Assembly: GCA_030490835.1 (NCBI GenBank)
Contig: CM059972.1
Coordinates: 18,701,764-18,765,763 of the forward strand
Direction of reading: 5' to 3'
Origin: Annona cherimola
Taxonomy: Eukaryota > Streptophyta > Magnoliopsida > Magnoliales > Annonaceae
DNA: 64,000 nt
The translations under genes and the position numbers were made by a program. This document shows, piece by piece, positions 12,770 through 22,585 of this stretch. The stretch's first letter is position 1. Every line of letters starts with the position of its first letter. The notes below the pieces were generated by a model. That model ran no database searches and had not been told where the DNA came from. It worked only from the letters and a program-made list of their open reading frames with translations.

Positions 12770-12920
12770 GGCTGGGTGATGATGCTGACGATCGTTGCAA
12801 GAAAAATCGCAAGCAACTGCCATGCATTTTTTGACACGCCAGACGGAACAGGAAGGAACCAGATAATCACTCCCGTGGCGATCGACGCAGCCAAAGGCTT
12901 CAGAGCAGCTCCGTGCCAAG
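12770..12920 (-). pseudogene. Captured fragment of a plastid dicarboxylate transporter gene (left LTR)
   Basis: Translated on the - strand, this stretch gives a membrane-type peptide including SGVSKNAWQLLAIFLATI and ending in ITQP. It matches the first membrane segment of plant plastid 2-oxoglutarate/malate (DiT-type) translocators, where this region is strongly conserved. Only about 45-50 codons are present. After ITQP the homology breaks off and the frame runs into unrelated sequence. It lies in U3, in the same sense as the element, so it is a host-gene piece carried by the retrotransposon and not a working transporter. The family call is from memory of conserved motifs. Confidence 0.75.
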
Positions 12921-13023
12921 GTTTTGTGTGATTTGGGGCTGAAATCGTGAATGGAAGATGTAGTGCTGGCCATCACGGGTTGGGATTTTAATGGCTGCTG
13001 CAAGCTGGGGAAGATGGAGATGG

Positions 13024-13250
13024 CTGGGGCCATTCCTCCGATCGTAGGAATCCTCAGGTGCGGCAGCATGGAAGCCAGAGAGAACGCAGCAGCCGCCCTT
13101 TTCAGCTTGTCGATGGTAGACGAGAACAAGATAACAATCGGAGCATCTGGGGCGATAAAGGCAGTTCTCGTGGGAAGAAAGATGCAGCAATCGCGCTGCT
13201 GCCTTGTCCTGTCAGATGGCTGTCAATCTGCTGGTTGACTTCTGAAATCG
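13024..13250 (+). pseudogene. Captured fragment of a U-box/ARM-repeat E3 ligase gene (left LTR)
   Basis: The + strand reads AGAIPPIV, then [17 protein letters not shown] and [14 protein letters not shown]. This is the signature of the armadillo repeats of plant U-box (PUB13/PUB14/SPL11-type) ubiquitin ligases. After GASGAI about ten codons are missing and the frame shifts. [10 protein letters not shown], the start of the next ARM repeat, then appears one frame away. No U-box is present. The fragment is antisense to the element, lies in U3 and is broken, so it makes no ligase. Confidence 0.8.
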
Positions 13251-14090
13251 TAAGCGTGCTGCTTGCTGCTGTTGCTGGATTGATGAAAGAAACGTCAACG
13301 GCTGCTATGGAAGATGGAAAGGGGCTCGCCGGAATTGCCTGTTTGCTGCCTCCGTTCTGCTTATCGGCTGGAATTGGGGAAGATGCAGGCTGGATTTGGG
13401 CTTTTTGGCTTGCGGCCGCCGTTGGTTTGGGGGAGACGATGGATTTTCTTTCCGATGTCAGAGGAGGCAGAGGTGTGCGACTGGATCTGGAAGATCGTAG
13501 GTGGGTTTCGATCACCGGAAGCGGCGATCATGGGGGATGCCGGATGTCGCTGGCTGCGTATCGGCCAGGCTTTTAGGCTGAGCGGAAAAGAAATGGGCAA
13601 TGGCCAAAGGGCTGCCTCACGGCGGAGAAGAAAGAAATCAGGGGAGGAGCTAATCGAAGCAGAATTTTGGGGAAGATGGAGCACCGAATTTGGTGCTCCG
13701 GCGCTGTACTGCTGCCGTGCACATGCGGAAAATAAAATCGTGAATTTAAATACTTGTTTTCTGTTAAAATGATTTTAATAAACCCACGTAGACTTTTTAA
13801 TTTACTTTTGAGCCCTTTTTGAGTTTATTTTATTTTATCTTAAGATTTTATAACAGTTTACCCATATTTCAAAGTGAGCCTATTTAATCCCTTTTAGCTT
13901 GTCTAATTATTTTTATAATTTCATATTTTCCAAAGTATTGCAAAAATGACCCGTTTTATATTAAAATTAAAGATTCTACCAAAAATATGATTTTCATAAA
14001 ATTTCGCTTAAAACATGCATTTAATTATCATTTTAATATTTAACAACGTGAATTTAATATAAAATTAAAGGAAAATTTTTAGACTTATCA

Positions 14091-14100
14091 CACCCCCAAC
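14091..14100 (-). other. Polypurine tract of the Athila-like element
   Basis: On the - strand GTTGGGGGTG lies immediately before the 3' LTR start (TGATAAG). This is where plus-strand DNA synthesis is primed in LTR retrotransposons. A near copy with six G (aagttggggggtctg on the - strand) sits at about 14904-14918. Confidence 0.8.
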
Positions 14101-14105
14101 TTAAA

Positions 14106-14128
14106 CATTGCTAGTCCCTTAGCAATGG
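14106..14128. other. Hairpin next to the polypurine tract
   Basis: cattgcta and tagcaatg form 8-base complementary arms around a short loop (gtccct), directly inside the polypurine tract. It would fold at the 3' end of the element's internal RNA. A role is not known to me. Confidence 0.6.
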
Positions 14129-14432
14129 AAATAGTTTACTGTATTATTATTATTATTATTATTATTTTTTTGTACTATTAATTTTATAAAAATCTAGGTG
14201 CACTGCTAATGATGATAATAAGTTTTAGAAATAAATTTTCTTAGTTTATATGTGTAAAATATTTTTCATGATGCACAAAAGAGTATATAGCACGTGCATA
14301 TGTGTACTAATGAATAAATGGGCATTAAATAAATTATTTTCAGCTCATCCAAGCTAAGCAACAGTCATATCAAAATTATGATAGTGACAGTTAAATTTTT
14401 TTTTTTTTTTTTTCAATATTTTTTTTTTCTTC

Positions 14433-14606
14433 CCCTCACCATATTTCAGGATATCTAGGGATTTTCTTCTCTTTTTTTTTTCTTTTTTTTTTTTATTATT
14501 TTTTTTTTCTCCCCTCACCATATTTCAGGGTATCTAGGGATTATATATATATATATATATATATATTTTCTTCTCCCCTCACCATATTGCAGGGTATCTG
14601 GGGATT
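14433..14606. repeat. Three copies of a 30-bp motif between T-rich runs
   Basis: cccctcaccatat followed by t(t/g)cagg(a/g)tatct(a/g)gggatt occurs at about 14434, 14513 and 14575. The copies are separated by long T or TA runs, including a (ta)n stretch at about 14541-14567. The block lies between ORF and polypurine tract, in the 3' untranslated part of the element. Confidence 0.75.
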
Positions 14607-15136
14607 TAAATTTTTTTTTTTTTTAACTAACAGCTATCAATTATAATGATATTAAAGATTACTTGCTTGGATGAGAGAGAAAAACTATATTAACGTGGTA
14701 CTCACAAGGTTCATTGTTGTGTAAGTGCAGTTAGTGCTAATAAAATTTTAAAAACACCATGGAAATATTTTTACAAATATAACTAATTACAGTTTTCTTC
14801 TTCACTTAGTGTCAAGCATAGCAGTGCACTTTGATTTATATATATATATATATATTTTAATTAATTAATTAATTTGTTTTTTTTTTCAAGTTAAACAAAT
14901 CAGACCCCCCAACTTAAATAGAGCTATCTTTGATAAACATGCACAAAATCTATAAATTCATGAAAATAAGATAGCAGGGAAAGAGACAACCTGGGGTGTA
15001 ATGATCTGATGAAATTGCTGCAGCTTTTACCTAAAAAAAATGAGAAGAAAACTAACGGAAAAGAGATATATACATGTTGGGTTGCCTCCCAACCAGCGCT
15101 AAGTTTTACGTCTTCAGCCAGACATAATGTTTAATG

Positions 15137-16795
15137 TTATCCAATTCCTGCTCTATTAAAATTCTTAACACTATGTAGATTATTTATCATTTTCATATGT
15201 TCATGCTCAAGCGTTGTGAAGATTAATGAGTTATCAATGATGTCCAATATGTAGCACTCTTCAATTTGATCATTTATTGAATTCATTGAACTGTTACTTA
15301 ATGGGAGCATGATTTTATTTTGGGTTAAACAGGATTCCATTTGAATACAATGCTCTTGGAGAAATTGACTATAATTTGGAATATATTGAATAACATCAAA
15401 GAGCGAAATTTTAACTTGAACCTGTTTAAATATTTGAATCATCTCTTCCTTTTTCATTAATTCATCTATGCTAATGAGCTCATCTTTAAAAGTACTTGAA
15501 ATAGCAGGTATGTATTTCTCAAAATTTTCATTAATAATTTCATTTTCATCTCCCCCCAACTTATCCTCAATAGACTCTTTATTTCTCACCTCATCATTAA
15601 TTTGGTTATGATCTATATCATTCATTTGAAACCTATTATCAATCTCCTCAATATTTTCTTGATTTTTATCTTCTTCAAATTTATCATTAATTAATTTTTC
15701 ATTATTTTCTATAATATTTTCTTGATTATGAAGAGAGGAATTCTCATTGAGTTTACGATCTGAGAAACCATCACTACATAATGTTGTAATTATTACCAAA
15801 TTTTCAGACAATAGATTTTCTGATAGTAATTGATCTGATTGAGTTTGATAGTCAAAATGATTTATTGGAGTGATAGTTGATTCATTAGGTTCCTCCCCAC
15901 ATAATGTTTCTACAATATATTCATCATTATCTTTCTTTTGACTTAGCATTTGGTTGTTAAGAGATTCAACTTCTAAAGCATTTGGAAATGTTAAGTCATT
16001 TTCAAAATATGAATTTTCCAATGGTATTGGATCTATTTGAAAATTTGAATGATCAACTAGATTATCAATTTGGTCAGTATGATCTGTCGTCTTAGAAAAT
16101 AACTGTTGGTCGGAAAGGAATTGTTGATCTAATCTTTCGAATCCTCCCTCTACGTCATCTAAGTGAGGAGGTTGTTGATAATCTACTTGATCTAATGAAA
16201 ACTTTGAAAAGTCCTCTTGTGGGCAGCAGTCTTGCAAATACATATTTTTATAATGTTCAACTCGATTTACGCACTCTGCAAATTTATTTACTATGTTTTC
16301 AAAGCCATTGAGAATAATATTTTGCATGTTTTCAAATTTCTCATCATAATTATATGTTTGATGAAAAGATTGGTTAATAGGTTGAGGTGATGAAAAATTT
16401 TCTTCAGGATATGCAGATGGCCCATATGTATTTTCATAATGATTAGATTGATATTGATAATTTGAAAATTGGCTTTGCTCAGGTGGCCACTGGGTTTGTA
16501 GATATGGAGGGTAAGGTTGCATTTGTTGATTTGTCCAAGAAGTATTAGGACAACTCATCCATTCTGAGTTATGTGTATGTGAAAATGAATTATAATCAAG
16601 TGTATGGAACTTATGAAAATTTTGCACTCGCGCTTGATATGGTAAAAATTGAGTTTCATTAGAATATGTCGTTTGAAAAGGAATCGATGTATTTACGAAT
16701 GAACTGTTTGAGTTTTGATAGGCAAGTAAATCATTAAGCTTTTGGTTTAATTCTTCCAACTTACCTAACCGCTGATCAATAAAGTTCATGTCCAT
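15137..16795 (-). CDS. 552-residue ORF of the Athila-like element (gag/protease-junction remnant)
   Basis: A single uninterrupted ORF fills most of the element's interior. The first third is rich in Gln, Asn, Tyr and Pro. The middle (about 230-430) is very acidic and Asn-rich. Near residues 450-485 it has MKKEEMIQIFKQVQV followed by ISLFDVIQYIPNYSQFLQE, the conserved segment just before the protease in Athila-type gag-pol (FKK-x-INIPF-x-EAL-x-QMP-x-YxxFLK). There is no gag major homology region that I can recognise, no zinc knuckle and no DSG protease site. It may be a retained structural protein or an in-frame deletion product. The start ATG is 211 bases from the LTR. The ORF is intact, which fits the youth of the insertion. 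Confidence 0.8.
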   Translation of the reverse strand: MDMNFIDQRLGKLEELNQKLNDLLAYQNSNSSFVNTSIPFQTTYSNETQFLPYQARVQNFHKFHTLDYNSFSHTHNSEWMSCPNTSWTNQQMQPYPPYLQTQWPPEQSQFSNYQYQSNHYENTYGPSAYPEENFSSPQPINQSFHQTYNYDEKFENMQNIILNGFENIVNKFAECVNRVEHYKNMYLQDCCPQEDFSKFSLDQVDYQQPPHLDDVEGGFERLDQQFLSDQQLFSKTTDHTDQIDNLVDHSNFQIDPIPLENSYFENDLTFPNALEVESLNNQMLSQKKDNDEYIVETLCGEEPNESTITPINHFDYQTQSDQLLSENLLSENLVIITTLCSDGFSDRKLNENSSLHNQENIIENNEKLINDKFEEDKNQENIEEIDNRFQMNDIDHNQINDEVRNKESIEDKLGGDENEIINENFEKYIPAISSTFKDELISIDELMKKEEMIQIFKQVQVKISLFDVIQYIPNYSQFLQEHCIQMESCLTQNKIMLPLSNSSMNSINDQIEECYILDIIDNSLIFTTLEHEHMKMINNLHSVKNFNRAGIG

Positions 16796-16981
16796 TCTTT
16801 AATTTTAGTTTTTTTTTTTTAATTTTTTTTTATGAAGCAGGAAAGAATCGAAATTGGTAATCCATAGTTCAAGTGCAATAAGTAAAGAAAGCAGATAAAT
16901 AAAGCGGTAAAGATTATACTATTGAAAGCAAGTAAAGGAAATTTAAAACAACTAATAAAACAATTCAAACATCAATACGCC

Positions 16982-16999
16982 TCCCCGGCAACGGCGCCA
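16982..16999 (-). other. Primer-binding site, tRNA-Asp type
   Basis: The + strand reads TCCCCGGCAACGGCGCCA, identical to the 3' end of plant tRNA-Asp including CCA. The - strand is therefore its 18-base complement, six bases from the end of the 5' LTR. It primes minus-strand DNA synthesis. This is not a tRNA gene, because no other part of a tRNA is present. Confidence 0.85.
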
Positions 17000-18012
17000 A
17001 AAACTTGATGCAAACCAAGTGCTTGTCGTTAAGAGCACTGTGATCACCAGTTTAATTTAAATTAACCGAAACACATTAAAGCTACCACTATACGAGTGAT
17101 AGTGTAGAATAATGGTGAGTCGGGTCGAATCCACAGAGAGGCGATGTAGTTTTGAATTATTTTTAAGAGAAAGAAAGGGTATATAGAAGAGAGAGAAAGA
17201 GAGAAGAGAGAAGAGAGAGAAAGAGAAAAGAGAGAAAGAGAAGAGAGAGAAATAGAAGAGAGAGAAAGAAAAGGAAAGAAACTAAGAGAGAGGAGAGAGA
17301 GATGTTAGAGAGAGAGAAGAAGAAATTAGAGAGAGAGAGAGAAGAGAGAGAAAGAAGGGAGAAAAGATTTAAACATAAAAGAAATGGAGACAAGAAGCTA
17401 AAAGAAATTAACTAACAACTTAATTAAAACTATTCTAAGAAAGCAATAAAAATTATGAAATTTAACTATTAAAGCAGGAAAGAGAATTACATTAAATTTA
17501 ATCTAAAAATTACAAAGCATAAAATAAAGCAGTAAATCTAATCTAAAAATTAAAACTACAAATTAAAATTTAACTACTACGAAACACTACAAAGCATAAA
17601 GCAGAAAATAAAATTTACATCACCCGTAAACAGCGAATCTCCACGTAATGGAAACTTTTATTGCTTGGCCCCACCTCCTTGCTACGGGTCCCACAAAATG
17701 GGTCCCACCCACTTGCTACGGGGTCCCACCAAATGGGTCCCACCCAAGGGGTGTGTGGGGTATGGGGTGTGTCTTTGGGATGAGTGAAGGGGTTCTTTTA
17801 TAGTTGAGGGAGGGGCCCTCCCTCCCTTGTGCAATCCGATGTGGGATTCCCGCATTGCCTTCAACTGCAGCTGCCCTTTTGCCGTTTTCTGCACCAAATT
17901 TTCATCCCTCGTCCGCGACTTCTGCTGGAAGAAGAAATGCGCAGAAAACATTCCTTTCATCGTCTCCGATCTCCTCTCTCTTGCCTCCGACGCCTCCACT
18001 GGTCCTCCAGGC

Positions 18013-18163
18013 GGCTGGGTGATGATGCTGACGATCGTTGCAAGAAAAATCGCAAGCAACTGCCATGCATTTTTTGACACGCCAGACGGAACAGGAAGGA
18101 ACCAGATAATCACTCCCGTGGCGATCGACGCAGCCAAAGGCTTCAGAGCAGCTCCGTGCCAAG
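18013..18163 (-). pseudogene. Captured dicarboxylate transporter fragment (right LTR copy)
   Basis: This is the same sequence as 12770-12920, carried in the right LTR at offset 5243. The two copies look identical, as expected if the fragment was part of U3 before the last round of reverse transcription. It lies upstream of the LTR TATA box at 17795-17803 and so is probably not in the primary transcript from this LTR. Confidence 0.75.
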
Positions 18164-18266
18164 GTTTTGTGTGATTTGGGGCTGAAATCGTGAATGGAAG
18201 ATGTAGTGCTGGCCATCACGGGTTGGGATTTTAATGGCTGCTGCAAGCTGGGGAAGATGGAGATGG

Positions 18267-18493
18267 CTGGGGCCATTCCTCCGATCGTAGGAATCCTCAG
18301 GTGCGGCAGCATGGAAGCCAGAGAGAACGCAGCAGCCGCCCTTTTCAGCTTGTCGATGGTAGACGAGAACAAGATAACAATCGGAGCATCTGGGGCGATA
18401 AAGGCAGTTCTCGTGGGAAGAAAGATGCAGCAATCGCGCTGCTGCCTTGTCCTGTCAGATGGCTGTCAATCTGCTGGTTGACTTCTGAAATCG
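18267..18493 (+). pseudogene. Captured ARM-repeat E3 ligase fragment (right LTR copy)
   Basis: This is an apparently identical copy of 13024-13250 in the right LTR, with the same internal deletion and frameshift. The shared lesion shows that the damage was present before the two LTRs were made from one template. Confidence 0.8.
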
Positions 18494-19333
18494 TAAGCGT
18501 GCTGCTTGCTGCTGTTGCTGGATTGATGAAAGAAACGTCAACGGCTGCTATGGAAGATGGAAAGGGGCTCGCCGGAATTGCCTGTTTGCTGCCTCCGTTC
18601 TGCTTATCGGCTGGAATTGGGGAAGATGCAGGCTGGATTTGGGCTTTTTGGCTTGCGGCCGCCGTTGGTTTGGGGGAGACGATGGATTTTCTTTCCGATG
18701 TCAGAGGAGGCAGAGGTGTGCGACTGGATCTGGAAGATCGTAGGTGGGTTTCGATCACCGGAAGCGGCGATCATGGGGGATGCCGGATGTCGCTGGCTGC
18801 GTATCGGCCAGGCTTTTAGGCTGAGCGGAAAAGAAATGGGCAATGGCCAAAGGGCTGCCTCACGGCGGAGAAGAAAGAAATCAGGGGAGGAGCTAATCGA
18901 AGCAGAATTTTGGGGAAGATGGAGCACCGAATTTGGTGCTCCGGCGCTGTACTGCTGCCGTGCACATGCGGAAAATAAAATCGTGAATTTAAATACTTGT
19001 TTTCTGTTAAAATGATTTTAATAAACCCACGTAGACTTTTTAATTTACTTTTGAGCCCTTTTTGAGTTTATTTTATTTTATCTTAAGATTTTATAACAGT
19101 TTACCCATATTTCAAAGTGAGCCTATTTAATCCCTTTTAGCTTGTCTAATTATTTTTATAATTTCATATTTTCCAAAGTATTGCAAAAATGACCCGTTTT
19201 ATATTAAAATTAAAGATTCTACCAAAAATATGATTTTCATAAAATTTCGCTTAAAACATGCATTTAATTATCATTTTAATATTTAACAACGTGAATTTAA
19301 TATAAAATTAAAGGAAAATTTTTAGACTTATCA

Positions 19334-19621
19334 GTATGTCTAGGAAATGGAAAAAACTTTTGTAAGAAATTTTTTTGTATATAATAATTTTTAAAATTGA
19401 AAAAAATAATATGATACGATAAAAGTAATAATAAAAAATAGGATAATTATATGAAAAATTGTAAAGAAATGAGTTAAAAAAAGGTAATTGTATAAAAAGT
19501 GTGAATAAATGGCTAAAATAAAGCAGTATAAAAAAATATATGAAATGATTGAAAAATAGAACAGTTATAGAGAATAAAAAGTTTTAGATTGAAAAATTTT
19601 ATATGCAAACAAACACATTCT
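19334..19621 (+). mobile_element. Diverged MITE copy next to the retrotransposon
   Basis: From gtatgtctaggaaatgg to caaacaaacacattc, then ttaaac, this is recognisably the Tourist-like family, with several indels and an inserted repeat of the tgtataaaaa segment. The LTR retrotransposon abuts its left end, so that element probably inserted at or just outside this copy. Confidence 0.55.
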
Positions 19622-22227
19622 TAAACATCACATGAGTACAAAAGTTTCACCTATCCTTCACCCATCATCTTTACATGTATGCTCAACCACACATCTTACA
19701 CATAGTTCAATTCATGTATTAGTGCATCAACCACATACTCGATCATGCACTTTCCATGCATCAACTACAAAATAATATGAACTATATTCTTTTTCTAACA
19801 CCATCACATTTATAGGACTATTCATAATTCACAAAATTTTCTATATTTTAGTACTAATTTCACACATTTAATTAAAAATAGAGCTAATTAAATATGAGTT
19901 TTATGCGAAATGTTACAAAAATACATTTTCATAAAATCTTTAATTTTGCTACAAAATGAATTATTTTGCAATAATTTTTGAAAATATAAAATATGCTTGT
20001 AATTTATAAGTGAAATTATACATTGTAAAAGGAATTAAATAGAAAAATAATTTTAAAAATATCCATTAGCTTATTAATTTAATTTGATAAATTTACATAA
20101 TGCTTTAATGAGGCAAATTATACGTATGCACTTGAAAACTTTTAATAGGAAGTACAAAATGAGTCATTTTGCATTAATTTTAAAATATAAAATATGAAAG
20201 TCAAATATATTTTGCAGTAAAATGAAATCATACATAAGCTTTAAAAAACTATTTGCTAGCCTTTTTAAGTGATTTGGGGTCAAAATTATGAAGATTATAG
20301 CTTAAATAGATTACATAGGGATAATAATGAGATAATCATAAAGTATGATAAAACTATAAAACTGTAAGAGGAATAGAAAAAGGCTTAATTTATAAGGCTG
20401 CCAAAATGAATCAAATCAAAATTTAAATTTTAATTAATAGATGGAAATATTGTTGAAGATGTACCGAACGACTATACGCCGCTAGAGCACCGCTTATGCA
20501 ACTCCGTCTTCCAGAAAACTCTGTTAATGGCTGCCAGAAATTGACTTCCAAATCTAAGCCATAAATCCCCTATGAAATCCAGCCACAGAAATAATCCTCC
20601 AAGTCATCATTGTCTTCTGTCACCAAATCCTGCAATTGCCCCACACGAATTCTGGTGAGCAAATTCCATCCGAAGCACCAAAATAAATTATAGCAGCAAC
20701 CCATTTTTGTCCCTTTTATTTTGCTAGCGGCAAAAATTCAAGCGTTTGTTTCTACCAATCTCCATTAAAGGCAGCAGCAACTAAGCTCCAATTGTCAGCC
20801 ATCTCCACTATCATCAACCACCGATGCAACCAACCAATTCCAGCACCGCCCCCAACTGCACTGTAAAAATCGTCCAAGTCCCCTGCAATTCTGACCGAAC
20901 ACAATCTAGTAGTTCAAACCCCAATCGAGCAGTGGAGCATTAATTAGCAGCCGTTTGTTCTCCTTGATTTTCTAAATCTAGCAAGCCATCCAAACTTCCC
21001 ATTTTTTTACACTGCCGATCAGCAACTCCCAAACTACCGGCACACCTTCCCTGTCCGGCGGCAATTTTTGTCGGGGATCCCAAGGAAATAAATCCGGCGG
21101 GACTCCACGCCATGGATTGTCGCAGCCTGCCACTATCAACCATCAGCTCTGGCAGCTACGCGTCTCAAATTGCAGCAAGCACCAATCGTCCATTGCAAAC
21201 TCCAGCAAGATCAATGGCCATCAGCAACCCGTCACAATCAACAAGGATATGAACGTGGTTGCAGATCACGCTACAGATTCAATTCCTGCTATGGCTTTCA
21301 TGCAACGGGGTTCCTCGTCAAGAAGGGAATATCTCCGAATAAATGTTCTTTTTTTTTTTTTTTTTTTGATGAAAACGAATAAATGTTCTTGAGTTGCAAG
21401 AAAACACAACGAACAACCCTCTCAGAGCCGACTCAACACCTATTCACATCCCACAATCTACACTCAGCAAATCCTAACAAATTGGATACCGCACGTGCAT
21501 CCGTTCCTTACAGGTTTAAGTCCTTCTCTAGCATGGATCTGATCACTCGTGAACTTGACGTTGCTAGAGCCTGGGGATCGTTTAAGAGAAAATCAAGAAG
21601 AAAATGGCGGAAGAGAAAGTAGAGAGAACAAGAGGGTGCTATTTAGGGACTGCCATAGTATGCACTTGGTGTACTACACTTATTTTTTTAAAATTTTGTT
21701 GAAAATTTTTTCAGCAAGCTGTTAATCTAGGTGTATTTAACATATGTATCAATTTTTACCAATTTTGGAGATTTTTAGATATTTTTTTTAGATTTTTAAA
21801 AATCAAATTACTAAAATGCCACCGATTTTTAAAAATTTAAAAAAAATATCTAAAAGTCTCCAAAATTGGTAAAAATTAATAATGTTAAATACACTTACAT
21901 TAACCGTTTTGTAAAAAAAAAATTCGAAAAAAAATAAAAAAAATGGTTGTATGCACCCGGGTGCATTGAGGCTCAATGCACTCGTGTGTATACAACTGCA
22001 GCCCGCTATTTAGGGACTACATGGTAGGAGCTAACATGCTTCTTACCACTAGTACTGCCAACATCAACTTAAAAGTGGAGGATAAGCATGCGATTGCTGT
22101 TGTTCGACCGCTAGCCAACTAAATTTAAATGCAATTCGCAATACTTGAAGTCTGGAGATTTCAAGACACGTGCATTGGGGAGAAAACCGAGTATGGATAG
22201 ATATAATATTATATTTTATATAGTTAA
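19622..22227. other. Intergenic DNA with an unexplained 1.2-kb non-AT-rich island
   Basis: 19622-20440 is AT-rich with no gene. From about 20440 to 21640 the composition becomes balanced and several short ORFs appear on both strands (for example 21383-21622 +, ending in the basic stretch SFKRKSRRKWRKRK). I recognise no protein family. The switch resembles the GC-rich part of the Athila-like LTR, so it may be an old LTR or a captured gene piece. A T run (about 18 bases) lies near 21350. Confidence 0.35.
21650..22010. repeat. Foldback repeat with TGCACCCGGGTGCA end motif
   Basis: About 70 bases at 21735-21800 (ccaattttggagattttta) are repeated in inverted orientation at 21823-21895. The right side carries the palindrome tgcacccgggtgca. 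A relative lies at 31490-31785 and a partial one near 50950-51200. There is no ORF or clear target duplication. Confidence 0.55.
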
Positions 22228-22585
22228 GGTGGATGAGTGGTAAAACAAGAAAAGATAAAATTAGGAATGAAATAATTCGAGAAAACTTAAAAGTGAGACC
22301 AATTAATGATAAAATGAAAGAAAATAGATTAAGATGGTTTGGTCATGTTAAAAGGAGGCCTGAAGTAGCACCGGTTAGGAAAACAGAGTTTATCCAAGTA
22401 GAAGGTGGTAGAAGAATGAGAGGAAGACCAAAAAAAACATGGATGGAAGTAATTAAACAAGATTTAAAAATATTACATATTACTGAAAATTTAGTCTTAA
22501 ACCGCCAAGAATGGCGTAACAGAATCCATGCAGCCGACCCCACATAGGTGGGAAATGGCTTATGATGATGATGATGATGATGATG
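22228..22585 (+). mobile_element. 5'-truncated RTE-type LINE, 3' end of the reverse transcriptase ORF
   Basis: An open frame from before 22233 to 22547 encodes the C-terminal tail of an RTE-type non-LTR reverse transcriptase. The order is a [11 protein letters not shown] segment, KMKENRLRWFGHVKRRP, then [16 protein letters not shown], ending in ADPT with a stop. The typical 3' end follows: cataggtgggaaatggctt and a (gat)n tail. A perfect 10-base target duplication, ATATAGTTAA, flanks it (22218-22227 and 22586-22595). Endonuclease and polymerase parts are absent, so the copy is dead on arrival. Confidence 0.9.

Larger units (their letters stand above)
11748..14090 (-). repeat. Left LTR (3' LTR of the element)
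   Basis: This 2343-bp terminal repeat contains, in element order on the - strand, an AT-rich start, a GC-rich block (about 13740-12400), a TATA box near 12552-12560, and a GA/CT-rich tract in the R-U5 part. It differs from the right LTR, as far as I could compare, by two substitutions near 11886 and 11905 and one extra 15-base unit in the GA tract. Confidence 0.95.
11748..19333 (-). mobile_element. Non-autonomous Athila-like LTR retrotransposon, young and complete
   Basis: Two direct repeats of 2343 and 2328 bp bound a 2.9-kb interior. Each repeat starts TGATGCAAACC and ends GACTTATCA on the + strand. On the - strand the interior begins with an 18-base primer site complementary to the 3' end of plant tRNA-Asp. 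It then has one long ORF and ends in the polypurine tract GTTGGGGGTG next to the far LTR, so the element reads right to left. The flanks GTATT (11743-11747) and GTATG (19334-19338) are probably the 5-base target duplication with one change. No protease, reverse transcriptase, RNase H or integrase is present, so mobility must depend on a related autonomous element. The tRNA-Asp primer and the gag/protease motif in the ORF fit the Athila branch of Ty3/gypsy. Confidence 0.92.
17006..19333 (-). repeat. Right LTR (5' LTR of the element)
   Basis: This 2328-bp repeat is the promoter-bearing LTR for the element's genomic RNA, because transcription runs right to left. Base-for-base it follows the left LTR with an offset of 5243 after the GA tract. 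Its TATA box is at 17795-17803, which places U3 at roughly 19333-17770 and R-U5 at roughly 17770-17006. Confidence 0.95.

Noticed and set aside
12439..13772. Many overlapping ORFs of 70-170 codons on both strands, repeated at 17682-19015
   Set aside because: They sit inside the two LTRs. Apart from the short transporter and ARM-repeat fragments they show no protein family, and open frames on both strands come from GC-rich composition.
14141..14640. CRISPR-like spaced repeats
   Set aside because: There are only three copies with low-complexity spacers of unequal length in a plant retroelement. The resemblance is superficial.
16982..16999. tRNA-Asp-like 3' end
   Set aside because: Only 18 bases match, including the CCA that genomic tRNA genes do not encode in plants. 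It is the primer-binding site of the retrotransposon.
22233..22547. Independent 104-residue gene
   Set aside because: It is the tail of an RTE reverse transcriptase in a 5'-truncated insertion with a target duplication.
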